From DATIXJ01 sp963714795 (GTDB lineage Bacteria; Bacteroidota; Ignavibacteria; UBA10030; SZUA-254), in the NCBI GenBank assembly GCA_963714795.1, contig CAVQPS010000006.1:1-64000 (forward strand): DNA of 64,000 nucleotides, written 5' to 3'. Made by a program: the position numbers and the translations under genes. Shown here in pieces: positions 17,995 through 25,575 of this stretch. The notes below the pieces were generated by a model. That model ran no database searches, was not told where the DNA came from, and worked only from the letters and a program-made list of their open reading frames with translations. Within the stretch, counting starts at the first letter, position 1. Every line of letters starts with the position of its first letter.

Positions 17995-19245
17995 CTATCT
18001 GCTTTTTTCAACCCAGACCTGTACAAGGTTCACGCACGTCTCGACCGATTTTTCCATGCCCCAGACGGAAGCCCATTCGGTTTTCCCGTGATAATTTTGC
18101 CCGCCGGTGAAAATATTGGGACAGGGAAGTCCCATGGCGGTCAGTTTCGATCCGTCTGTGCCGCCGCGGATTGGTACCCATTTCGGTTCGAGTCCGGAAC
18201 GTTTTGTCGCTTCCCACATGCTGTCGAGAATGCGCGGGTCTTTCAGCACACCTTCTTTCATGTTGCGGTATGTTTCGGTCACTTCCAATTCGATGCGCGA
18301 CTTGGGGTGCATTTTCTGAACTTCGGCGACGATCTGTTCCAATTTTTTCTTTAATATATCCAATCCTGCCGTATTGAAATCCCGGAGAAGAAAATGCAGC
18401 GTCGTTTTTTCTTCTTCACCTTTCAGGACGTGGGGATGGATGTACGGTTCGTATCCTTCCGTTGTTTCGGGTGCCATATCTTTCGGCGTCCGGGCGATGA
18501 TATCGGCCATAATGCGGATCGAATTCACCATAATGTTCTTTGCCGACCCGGGATGAATATTTCTTCCGTGGACGGTGATGACGGCTCCGTTGGCGCTGAA
18601 TGTTTCTTTGTTGAGTTCGCCGGGTGTGTCACCGTCGACGGTATACGCGACTTCCGCACCGAATTTTTTGACATCGAAATATTTTGTCCCGGCGCCGACT
18701 TCTTCATCGGGAGTGAATCCGATTTTAATATCTCCATGCGGAAGATTCGGATTGTTGATGAGTGTCTGCAGCATTGTCATGATAATGGCGAGTCCGGCTT
18801 TATCGTCCGCACCGAGGAGTGTCGTACCATCGGTCGTAACAATCTGTTTCCCGATGTTATGTTTCAATTCCGGATTTTCGGAAACACGCAATACAACCGA
18901 AGGATCACCCGGTAAAACAACATCCCCGCCGTTGTATGTGATGAGTTGCGGTTTGACATTTGTTCCGCTTGCCGAGGGTGACGTGTCCACGTGAGCGACG
19001 AATCCGATTTTGGGAACCTTCCCGAATGCCTTTTCGGATTTTGGGAGATTGCCCGGGAGTGTTGCCGTCACGTATCCATATTTATCGATATTGACGTCGG
19101 ATAAGCCGAGTTCTTTTAATTCTTTCACGAGTAAATTCAGCAAATCGAATTGTTTGGCAGTGCTCGGATAGGTTTCAGAGTTTTCGTCCGATTGTGTGTC
19201 GATTTTTACATAACGGAGCAGGCGGTCAAGTACAGTTTCTTTCAT
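17995..19245 (-). CDS. pepT: Peptidase T (tripeptide aminopeptidase)
   Basis: A 416-residue M20 zinc exopeptidase that removes N-terminal residues from tripeptides in the cytoplasm. The metal-binding sites are clear: GFVAHVDTSPSASG (His/Asp, about residues 76-82), TLLGADDKAGLAI (bridging Asp, about 140), GFTPDEEVGAG (catalytic and metal Glu, about 175) and a late His in FTGGQNYHGKTEW. A dimerisation domain sits between. Length and the N-terminal MKETVLDRLLRYVKIDTQS agree with PepT. AAGGAT lies nine bases before the ATG. It is divergently oriented to the nfrA-like gene, with about 300 bases between. Confidence 0.95.
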   Translation of the reverse strand: MKETVLDRLLRYVKIDTQSDENSETYPSTAKQFDLLNLLVKELKELGLSDVNIDKYGYVTATLPGNLPKSEKAFGKVPKIGFVAHVDTSPSASGTNVKPQLITYNGGDVVLPGDPSVVLRVSENPELKHNIGKQIVTTDGTTLLGADDKAGLAIIMTMLQTLINNPNLPHGDIKIGFTPDEEVGAGTKYFDVKKFGAEVAYTVDGDTPGELNKETFSANGAVITVHGRNIHPGSAKNIMVNSIRIMADIIARTPKDMAPETTEGYEPYIHPHVLKGEEEKTTLHFLLRDFNTAGLDILKKKLEQIVAEVQKMHPKSRIELEVTETYRNMKEGVLKDPRILDSMWEATKRSGLEPKWVPIRGGTDGSKLTAMGLPCPNIFTGGQNYHGKTEWASVWGMEKSVETCVNLVQVWVEKSR

Positions 19246-19461
19246 AATGATATCCTTCGAGGTAATGGAAAATTCCGGTTGAGGTTAAACAATATAATGC
19301 TGGCATTGTATGAATTTTCAAAACGATATGCAAACCGAACGAAGAATGATCGGGATGGAAGAAACTCTTCCCTCACCGGTCTCATGATCATTAATTTTGA
19401 TTAATTGTCTGCAATGTAACTCGTTTTTTATGATTCCTGGATGAGCGCTAGTCGTGATAAT

Positions 19462-19490
19462 TTGTATGGGGGAATAAATTTTCGTATGTT
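19462..19490 (+). promoter_or_regulatory. Promoter-like sequence of the nfrA/nfrB-like operon
   Basis: TTGTAT (19462-19467), 17 bases, TATGTT (19485-19490). The start would be near 19497, which rules out an upstream in-frame ATG at 19441 and supports ATG 19552. Confidence 0.5.
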
Positions 19491-19491
19491 A

Positions 19492-19513
19492 TCACTCCCG
19501 ATACTCGGGAATC
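19492..19513 (+). other. Hairpin at the predicted 5' end of the nfr-like transcript
   Basis: CTCCCGA-TAC-TCGGGA forms a tight stem that would sit at the very 5' end of the mRNA. Its CCCGA/TCGGG core matches the arms of the repeat at 7402-7487, so it may be a fragment of the same element or a 5' stabilising stem. Confidence 0.35.
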
Positions 19514-19551
19514 TTGAGATGTCGCTTCCCCGTTCATTTTCTAAACGATTC

Positions 19552-20728
19552 ATGAAATATCGTCCTCAGAAAATTTTCCTCAGTTTCATCGCATTGTTGA
19601 TGATGGGGTGTAATACGCTTTTTGCCCAATCCGGAAATGATACGACATTGTACGAAGTGCTGACGCGTGCCTACGGTTTATTGAAGATCGGCTCACCGGA
19701 TGCACAGCAAATGTTCGAACGGGCCGCTGCAATGGATCCGGGCAATGTTATCGTGCATAAACAACTCGGTTATTTGTATCACGCAAACGGCGATAAAGAA
19801 CATGCACTTCAACAACTTTTGATTGCCGATAGTCTGCAATCTTCCGATACGACAAAACTCGAGATCGCATACTGGCTTGATGAGTTGAACCGAAGAAAAG
19901 AGGCCGATCAATATTTCAAGCGACTTTCAAAAAGTCAAAGTCCGGACATCCGCCAACAGGTCATCGGATCAGCTTGCCAAGCAGCCGTCTGTTGCCTCGC
20001 CGTGGTACACGCGAATCTATGCCGCACCATATTATGATACACGGTGGGAAACATGGTTTTATCAGGGATTTCTCCAGCAGGGCTATTATTGGAACGATGC
20101 GCGAACGCTGAGCGCTTACGGTTTCGCGGAGCTGTCCGGCGATGCGCGGTCAAACGGGGGATTAGCTCCGACGATTTTTTCGGATAATGCATTCATCGCC
20201 GGTGTTGGATTGAAAGCGGAGCCGTTTACCGGATTTCAGGCGAGCGTGCAGGAAGGAATCGCGTTCGATCTCATTCAACGACAAAATCAGTCTTCGGTCC
20301 GCGGGGATTTCCGTGCTGTTGCCGTTTACGGAAACGGAATCTATGCACCGTATTTGAATCATCCCGATGTACAATTTCCCTTCTACACATTCGTCGATCT
20401 CTATTCTTCCCTCGGATATTATTCACGGTATGACAACACGATCGGATATTTGACCGGTCGTGCCGGCGTGCGTCCTGTGGAAGTTTCCCGTACTGTCGTT
20501 GATGCATATATCATCGGCGGTTTGGTTCGCGATACAAAATTGGAATATTACAACAATCTCCTTGAAGGAGGCGTCGGTGTTCGGGTGACACCGAATATCA
20601 ACTGGGGTTTATATCTTTCCGCCGAATATCACCGCGGATATTACTGGGACGTCGGCGGTCCTCCGTTGCCGTACGACCGTTATTACAACAGTGTTCGGTT
20701 TTTCATCATTTTCGATAAAGTATTTTAA
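19552..20728 (+). CDS. NfrA-like TPR and outer-membrane barrel protein, with one-base frameshift
   Basis: Reading from ATG 19552 gives a signal peptide (MKYRPQKIFLSFIALLMMGC; either a lipoprotein Cys or cleavage after LFAQS). Tetratricopeptide repeats follow to about residue 140. The frame then fails: the downstream part, rich in W/Y beta strands (SPWYTRIYAAPYYDTRWETW onward), is in the next frame. Dropping one base near 19965-19985 gives a continuous 391-residue protein whose last 230 residues look like an outer-membrane barrel. It resembles the C-terminal domain of E. coli NfrA, the outer-membrane receptor of phage N4 and glycan exporter. The NfrB-like gene starts four bases after its stop. 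It is much shorter than E. coli NfrA (about 990), mainly through fewer TPRs. Confidence 0.7.
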
Positions 20729-20731
20729 AAC

Positions 20732-22135
20732 ATGCTGGACTGGCTGGTACATTTCTTCCGCAATTCATATCCGTCGCTGTACGTAGCGACATTTATTGTC
20801 GCGACATTTCTTTTCCTGAGCGGCATCGACGATCTTTTTGTCGATATGTATTATTGGTTCCATCACTTTTTCATGCGGAAGAAGTTCAATAAATTTCGTT
20901 ATGATTCTCCGGAAATCATTCATAAAACTCCGGAAAAGCCGATAGCAATTTTTGTTCCTGCATGGCATGAAGACGACATCATCGACAAAATGCTGATGAA
21001 TGCCGTTCAAACAATTCAATACCAGAGTTATGATATTTTCGTCGGCGTGTACCCGAACGATCCGGCAACGATCATGAAGGTTGAGGAGGTCAGTCAGCGG
21101 TTTCCGCATGTGCATGCGGTTATTTCCGCACATCCGGGACCGACGACGAAGGCAGATAATCTGAACCAGATTCATGAAGGAATGTTGCGGTGGGAGAATC
21201 AAACCGGTATCCGGTACGACATCATTCTGATGCACGATTCGGAAGATGTCATTCATCCGATGTCGCTGAAAATTCACAATGTTTTAATTCCGGAACATGA
21301 CATGGTGCAGATGCCGGTTTTTCCGTTGCACACCAGCCACCTGAATCTTGTTCACTGGACATATTCGGATGAATTTGCCGAGTACCATACGAAAGATCTG
21401 TTTGTCCGGCAGCATCTGAGCGGCTTCGTTCCGTCCGCCGGAGTCGGAACGGCATTTAACCGGTGGGTCATCGAGTTCATCGGCACCTCGTTTGCAAAAA
21501 ATATTTTTCGGGCGAGAGCATTGACAGAAGATTATGATCTTGCATTGCGTCTTGCTCTCGGTAAAGCGAAGTTACTGTTTACGTACAAACCGTTCGGCAT
21601 TAATTGTGCGACACGCGGATATTTTCCCCATACGATGAAAGCGGCGATCCGGCAGAAGAGCCGGTGGGTGACGGGAATTTGCCTGCAATCGTGGAAAGCA
21701 ATCGGATGGAAAGGTGATGCGCGCTTTCGTTTTATCCTGTACCGGGACCGCAAAGCGATCCTTGCCAATGCGATAAATTTTGCTGCGTATATTGTTATAT
21801 TATATTTGATGATTTACGAAGCGATCCGGTTCGGTTTGGCCTCGTATGCACAGCTTCCGCCGATTGTGGTGAAAGGATCCGTTCTTTGGTATCTTGTGGT
21901 ACTCGATACCATGTTGATGATATGGAGAATCATGCACCGGTACATTACCGTGCACCGTGTGTACGGTGTTTGGGCTGCATTGCTGAGCATTGTCCGGCTT
22001 CCGATTTCCAATATTATCAATTTTACTGCAACGGGAAGAGCGTTATTTTTATTTACGAGGGCGGCAATCCGGAAAAAAGATCTGGCATGGGAAAAAACCC
22101 CGCATACATTTCCCACATCGACAGAGCATTCGTAA
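20732..22135 (+). CDS. NfrB-like membrane glycosyltransferase (GT2)
   Basis: A 467-residue inner-membrane family 2 glycosyltransferase close in layout to E. coli NfrB. Two N-terminal helices (about 13-45) precede the GT domain. The processive-GT signature is complete: IFVPAWHE, a substrate-binding HDSED near residue 170, the TEDYDLALRL motif near 268 and RQKSRWVTG near 308. At least three helices follow. E. coli NfrB has an additional cytoplasmic C-terminal MshEN domain that binds c-di-GMP; this protein ends about 280 residues earlier, so control must differ. It probably polymerises an undecaprenyl-independent surface glycan exported through the NfrA-like partner. Confidence 0.82.
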   Translation: MLDWLVHFFRNSYPSLYVATFIVATFLFLSGIDDLFVDMYYWFHHFFMRKKFNKFRYDSPEIIHKTPEKPIAIFVPAWHEDDIIDKMLMNAVQTIQYQSYDIFVGVYPNDPATIMKVEEVSQRFPHVHAVISAHPGPTTKADNLNQIHEGMLRWENQTGIRYDIILMHDSEDVIHPMSLKIHNVLIPEHDMVQMPVFPLHTSHLNLVHWTYSDEFAEYHTKDLFVRQHLSGFVPSAGVGTAFNRWVIEFIGTSFAKNIFRARALTEDYDLALRLALGKAKLLFTYKPFGINCATRGYFPHTMKAAIRQKSRWVTGICLQSWKAIGWKGDARFRFILYRDRKAILANAINFAAYIVILYLMIYEAIRFGLASYAQLPPIVVKGSVLWYLVVLDTMLMIWRIMHRYITVHRVYGVWAALLSIVRLPISNIINFTATGRALFLFTRAAIRKKDLAWEKTPHTFPTSTEHS

Positions 22136-22182
22136 CGGTTGGAAAATTAAACGGTATCTTTTATTCATAATAGGGCGGAACT

Positions 22183-22557
22183 ATGAGCAAAAAAATTCAG
22201 ATTCTCTATGTCGACGATGAACAAAATCTCCGGCATCTGGTCAAAGAACAGCTTTCGGCTGAAGGATATGTCGTCGAGACGGCAGATGACGGCGATACGG
22301 CAATCGACATGATCAAGAAACACGAGTACGATCTCGTTCTTCTCGACATTCGTATGCCCCGTGTCAGCGGACTTGAAGTGTTGAAATATATCCGGGCGCA
22401 GAAGCTTCATTGCCGCGTTCTTATGCTGACAGCGGTGGATGATCTTTCGGTTGCGCTGGAATCAGTCAAAATCGGCGCGAACGATTATCTCACCAAACCG
22501 TATGAAGTTAATGCGTTATTGTCCTCGATTCACCGCTTGACGGCGCCTGCCAAATAA
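22183..22557 (+). CDS. Single-domain CheY-like response regulator
   Basis: A 124-residue stand-alone receiver. The acidic pair D11/D12, phospho-acceptor D55 (LVLLDIRMP), T83 (MLTA) and K105 (LTKPYE) are all present, so it should be phosphorylated. No output domain follows. It lies 47 bases after the NfrB-like gene on the same strand, so it may belong to that operon. Since the glycosyltransferase lacks the c-di-GMP sensor of E. coli NfrB, control by this receiver is an attractive but untested idea. No histidine kinase is adjacent. Confidence 0.88.
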   Translation: MSKKIQILYVDDEQNLRHLVKEQLSAEGYVVETADDGDTAIDMIKKHEYDLVLLDIRMPRVSGLEVLKYIRAQKLHCRVLMLTAVDDLSVALESVKIGANDYLTKPYEVNALLSSIHRLTAPAK

Positions 22558-22578
22558 GAAGGTTTAGACGAGCAGGTA

Positions 22579-22607
22579 TTGATTTTATTCGGGGGAGTTT
22601 GTATGTT
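22579..22607 (+). promoter_or_regulatory. Sigma-70-like promoter of the SRP RNA
   Basis: TTGATT (22579-22584), 17 bases, TATGTT (22602-22607). The expected start, about 22613, coincides with the first base of the SRP RNA stem, which gives independent support. Confidence 0.65.
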
Positions 22608-22611
22608 GTTG

Positions 22612-22717
22612 AAGAGGTCAAGTCCTATGCAACGGGAATCTTTCGAACCCCGCCAGGTCCGGAAGGAAGCAACGGTAGAGAGTCAATCTCGTGTGACATG
22701 GGGAAGCTTGACCTCTT
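22612..22717 (+). ncRNA. ffs: Signal recognition particle RNA, small bacterial type
   Basis: A 4.5S-type SRP RNA of about 106 bases. The conserved apical domain CAGGTCCGGAAGGAAGCAAC (about 22654-22673) carries the Ffh-binding GGAAG internal loop and GGAA tetraloop. Ends pair as AAGAGGTCAAG (22612-22622) with CTTGACCTCTT (22707-22717), and a T-run follows as terminator. It binds Ffh and targets membrane-protein ribosomes to FtsY. It sits between the nfr-like operon and the convergent pilin-like genes. Confidence 0.95.
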
Positions 22718-22753
22718 TTTGTTAAGCTTCCCCGCGTCCCGCGTTCAGGCCCT

Positions 22754-24016
22754 CTACTCAAGCCATGAAATTATCTGATATGTTCCCGTTGCCGGATACG
22801 ATGGTGGGTATGTGGTCATCAACCTGTTGTCGTAATTGTAATTCTTCTGATAGCCATTAGTGATGGTTCCCCCACCGCCAATTACTCCAACGGCGTCACG
22901 CTGATTTTGCTGGACTCCACCGTAGATGGTTAAATTGCCGCAAATAGGAAGTGAAGCATAATCTTGAGCGCCAAATCCGCCCGTCAGACAAAACATTACA
23001 GCATCTATATTGATGCCCTTGTTATTTGTTGCATTATCGGAAACAATGATGCTATCTTTCGAGCAGATACCAAGGAGATCTTCTGATGAAGTATCTTGAT
23101 AAACCATTTTGCCGGTATTGTCCTTGATCCATGCGGGGGGTTGATTGTAATGAATGCTGCTATCGATGTAAACGCTATGTCCCGTACCGGTCGTTGCAAA
23201 CGTTGCCTTTCCTTTAAATGTTCCCTCGACATGGAGGTCTCCGCTTGGTACCACGACGACACCGTTTGCAGTAAAAGCTGAAAGTGTTGTTGAGGTATAC
23301 GATCCTGCCGACGGCGCAGCAGCTTTATTATTTACATACGCATATTTTACAGAATCTTTCTTGAAAATGACATAAAGGTCTTTGTTTGCAGTTGCAACCT
23401 TGCCATTCGCCGTTGCCGCTGTTGTTAATCCGGTGAGGTCTCCGGGGAGCGGAATGTTCACGCCGCTTTGATATCCACCCAGAAAATTGGCGCTCGATTT
23501 GGTCGGGTTCGTACCTTTTAATGCAGTAACTTTTCCGAAAAATGTCGGACTGCCACTGATATTCATGACATCTTGTGTGTGCATCGGTCCCCAAACCGTG
23601 TCTTGGGTTGCCCATTGGATGGCTCCCTCTATATTCGAGAAATAAGCAAATCTGGCAAATGAGCCGGGTTCTAAGATAACCGTGCAGGTTTCAGCCACAC
23701 TTTGGAAATTTCCTATTGCAACAATTTTATAGTCTGCGGAATCGACACCTGACAATTTAGAAACGGAAGCCGTGAACGTTCCTCCATTAAAACTTGTGGA
23801 AGGAAACCCCGTCGTCCACATAGTGCCTGAAGCGCTTTCAAAAACCATATTTGCCGCCATATTTGCCGCGCTGACCGCAATGTTATGTGCTACCGAAAGG
23901 TCCTGGTAGTTGACAAAATTATTGAACGCATCATTGACACGCTTGTTTACCCTCGGCATGATATTCAGAGCGATCATTGAAAAACCTAAAACCATGAGCA
24001 GAGACCATTTTCCCAT
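22754..24016 (-). CDS. Membrane-anchored PilX/DUF4900-like protein
   Basis: A 420-residue protein with a single N-terminal hydrophobic helix (about residues 4-20) followed by a long helical stretch and a beta-rich exterior. The segments AIQWATQDTVWGPMHTQDV, GNLTIYGGVQQ and GYQKNYNYDNRL.T.YPP.YP resemble the DUF4900/PilX-type minor pilus proteins. The start at 24016 has an excellent AAGGAG. It is the last of three genes that each open with MG and a hydrophobic helix. Not a canonical type IV pilin: there is no GFTLIE-like motif or Glu5. Likely an envelope-anchored, outward-facing structure, but the assembly machinery is not in the window. Confidence 0.6.
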   Translation of the reverse strand: MGKWSLLMVLGFSMIALNIMPRVNKRVNDAFNNFVNYQDLSVAHNIAVSAANMAANMVFESASGTMWTTGFPSTSFNGGTFTASVSKLSGVDSADYKIVAIGNFQSVAETCTVILEPGSFARFAYFSNIEGAIQWATQDTVWGPMHTQDVMNISGSPTFFGKVTALKGTNPTKSSANFLGGYQSGVNIPLPGDLTGLTTAATANGKVATANKDLYVIFKKDSVKYAYVNNKAAAPSAGSYTSTTLSAFTANGVVVVPSGDLHVEGTFKGKATFATTGTGHSVYIDSSIHYNQPPAWIKDNTGKMVYQDTSSEDLLGICSKDSIIVSDNATNNKGINIDAVMFCLTGGFGAQDYASLPICGNLTIYGGVQQNQRDAVGVIGGGGTITNGYQKNYNYDNRLMTTYPPSYPATGTYQIISWLE

Positions 24017-24028
24017 CGGTGTATCTCC

Positions 24029-24634
24029 TTAACGATTTTTTAGATTACGGGATGCAAGTCGCATTTCCCGCCAATATGAATACGAGTAGATTGTATCGTA
24101 CGCGAACGGACTTTGCAGTTGCATCGTCAAACGCATTTCGTAGACATTGCCCACAGTAATTGGAAACGCAAGAGAATCTTCCTGCGCATCATAGTAGACA
24201 AATTGGAATTGTGTCAGACCGATACTGAATCCTGTTGAACTGCTTGTCGCGCCTGTTTTTACTGTTCGATAGAGCATGAAGTCTTTTGGGTTGGCTGTTT
24301 GTGTAAGTTGGGCAGGTGTTCCGACGGAATATGTTACCGTGTCTACAGTGCCGTCACCGTTAATATCGGAGATGAATTTTATCCCATTTTGCGTCGCTGA
24401 CAGGATTGATTTAGAAGGGTCAATGATCACATCGGGGTTGGCACAATAGCCGATTCTCCGGAAATCTGTTTCAATAATTTTTGCCGCGTTGACGATATTT
24501 GTTTGAACGACAACGTCGTTGACTGCCGTATAATTTGCCTGAACGAGATTATTGTCCAACTTCAGCATGAATGTCAGAAGAAGTCCCGCAATAATATACG
24601 ATCCGACGATATCAATCATTGTGCTACTGCCCAT
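24029..24634 (-). CDS. Pilin-like membrane-anchored protein
   Basis: A 201-residue protein that starts MGSSTMIDIVGSYIIAGLLL, so one hydrophobic N-terminal helix is followed by a helical spine and a beta-rich domain. The arrangement recalls minor pseudopilins of GspJ/PilW type (ETDFRRIGYCAN, then INGDGTVDTVTYSVG), though the usual G/FTLxE processing site is absent. AGGAG lies about ten bases before the ATG. It sits between two similar genes with gaps of 12-13 bases, so they form one operon. Function inferred from shape only. Confidence 0.55.
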   Translation of the reverse strand: MGSSTMIDIVGSYIIAGLLLTFMLKLDNNLVQANYTAVNDVVVQTNIVNAAKIIETDFRRIGYCANPDVIIDPSKSILSATQNGIKFISDINGDGTVDTVTYSVGTPAQLTQTANPKDFMLYRTVKTGATSSSTGFSIGLTQFQFVYYDAQEDSLAFPITVGNVYEMRLTMQLQSPFAYDTIYSYSYWREMRLASRNLKNR

Positions 24635-24647
24635 GGTTCATCATCTC

Positions 24648-25145
24648 CTATCTGAAATACCAATAACTCATAATGAATTGTGCCTGAACGGTATCGACCA
24701 TTTGCGGACTCGATACAAAGACTGTTAATTTTTTGTTCCACGTTGCCGAACCCGATGTCACGTCAGGGCTCGACGAAGTGACATAAACAACTTTGCAATC
24801 TATGGTATACGTACCTCCCATTGAATCAACAACCGTATAATGCAAATTATTGTAGTCATCAAAATCATCGACATTACTGGGATAACTTTCGCCTGCATCA
24901 AGTCCGAGGCTGGCGGGGGCGGTCAATTGGGTGAGCGCCGTATCGGCGGCAGCGAGTGTGTGTTCATCAAACGCCTGACCCTGCGCGTCCTCGATAACAG
25001 AATTAGCGATAGCGACTGCCGTTATGCCTTCTTTGGTTTCAACAATAGCTTTTTGTGTACTATCAGATGATCGATAAAACGACAGCAATACGGTCATTAA
25101 CAGTACAAGAGCGGCGCCTGTCAATAACATTTGTCCGGAACCCAT
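24648..25145 (-). CDS. Pilin-like membrane-anchored protein, first gene of the operon
   Basis: A 165-residue protein from the ATG at 25145, which is preceded by AGAGGA. A longer frame to 25211 exists but overlaps the probable promoter. The N-terminus MGSGQMLLTGAALVLLMTVL is a membrane helix, followed by a helical stretch (VETKEGITAVAIANSVIEDA) and a beta domain, as in pseudopilins of GspI/PilV type. No Glu5 or GFTL signature. It heads the three-gene unit and has a promoter-like sequence about 50 bases upstream. No homolog of known function is recognised. Confidence 0.55.
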   Translation of the reverse strand: MGSGQMLLTGAALVLLMTVLLSFYRSSDSTQKAIVETKEGITAVAIANSVIEDAQGQAFDEHTLAAADTALTQLTAPASLGLDAGESYPSNVDDFDDYNNLHYTVVDSMGGTYTIDCKVVYVTSSSPDVTSGSATWNKKLTVFVSSPQMVDTVQAQFIMSYWYFR

Positions 25146-25192
25146 AGTTTTCCTCTTTATTCTTTTAGTATCGACGTCTTTTTCAACACGTA

Positions 25193-25221
25193 ATGGTATC
25201 AATAAAACCAAGTCTATTCAA
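25193..25221 (-). promoter_or_regulatory. Promoter-like sequence of the pilin-like operon
   Basis: On the minus strand TTGAAT (25221-25216), 17 bases, TACCAT (25198-25193). The -10 is weak. Confidence 0.35.
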
Positions 25222-25575
25222 TAGGGGTGTGATACAATTCACGAAAATCATTTCGATTTAGATGTTGCATAAAATGTTAGAATTTCATACCTTAAGGTAG
25301 GTAGTACAAGTAAAGTGTTTAAAAATACACCGAATTTTGTGTTTCTATCATGCTAATTCATTTCGCAACAAGTCTTTGGTTATCGATTCTGAGCTTTATC
25401 GTGTATACAATTTTTTCTCCTTCCAGAGGAAATTTGCTCGTTTCGTTCCGGGACTTCGCCGCGGCATCGAACCGCCGGCGTCGTTGCAGTTTTACCAATT
25501 CATTGTTGAACCCGGGATACTGTGTTGTGAAAATTTCTCCATTAGTGTCGGGTTCGGAGGAACGAAATATTATTT
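25222..25575. other. Divergent intergenic region upstream of rng
   Basis: About 350 bases between the pilin-like operon and rng. It contains a perfect ACCTTAAGGT palindrome at 25289-25298 and a weak plus-strand promoter candidate, TTGCAT (25265-25270)-N17-TACCTT (25288-25293). An open plus frame here has no start or composition that convinces me; a long 5' leader for rng, as in other RNase E/G genes, is possible. Confidence 0.4.

Larger units (their letters stand above)
19246..19551. other. Intergenic region between pepT and the nfrA-like gene
   Basis: It holds the pepT ribosome site and, near the right end, a plus-strand promoter-like sequence and a small hairpin (listed separately). No other gene or RNA is seen; the open frame extending left from the nfrA-like start to 19441 is upstream of the predicted transcript start. 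Confidence 0.5.
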
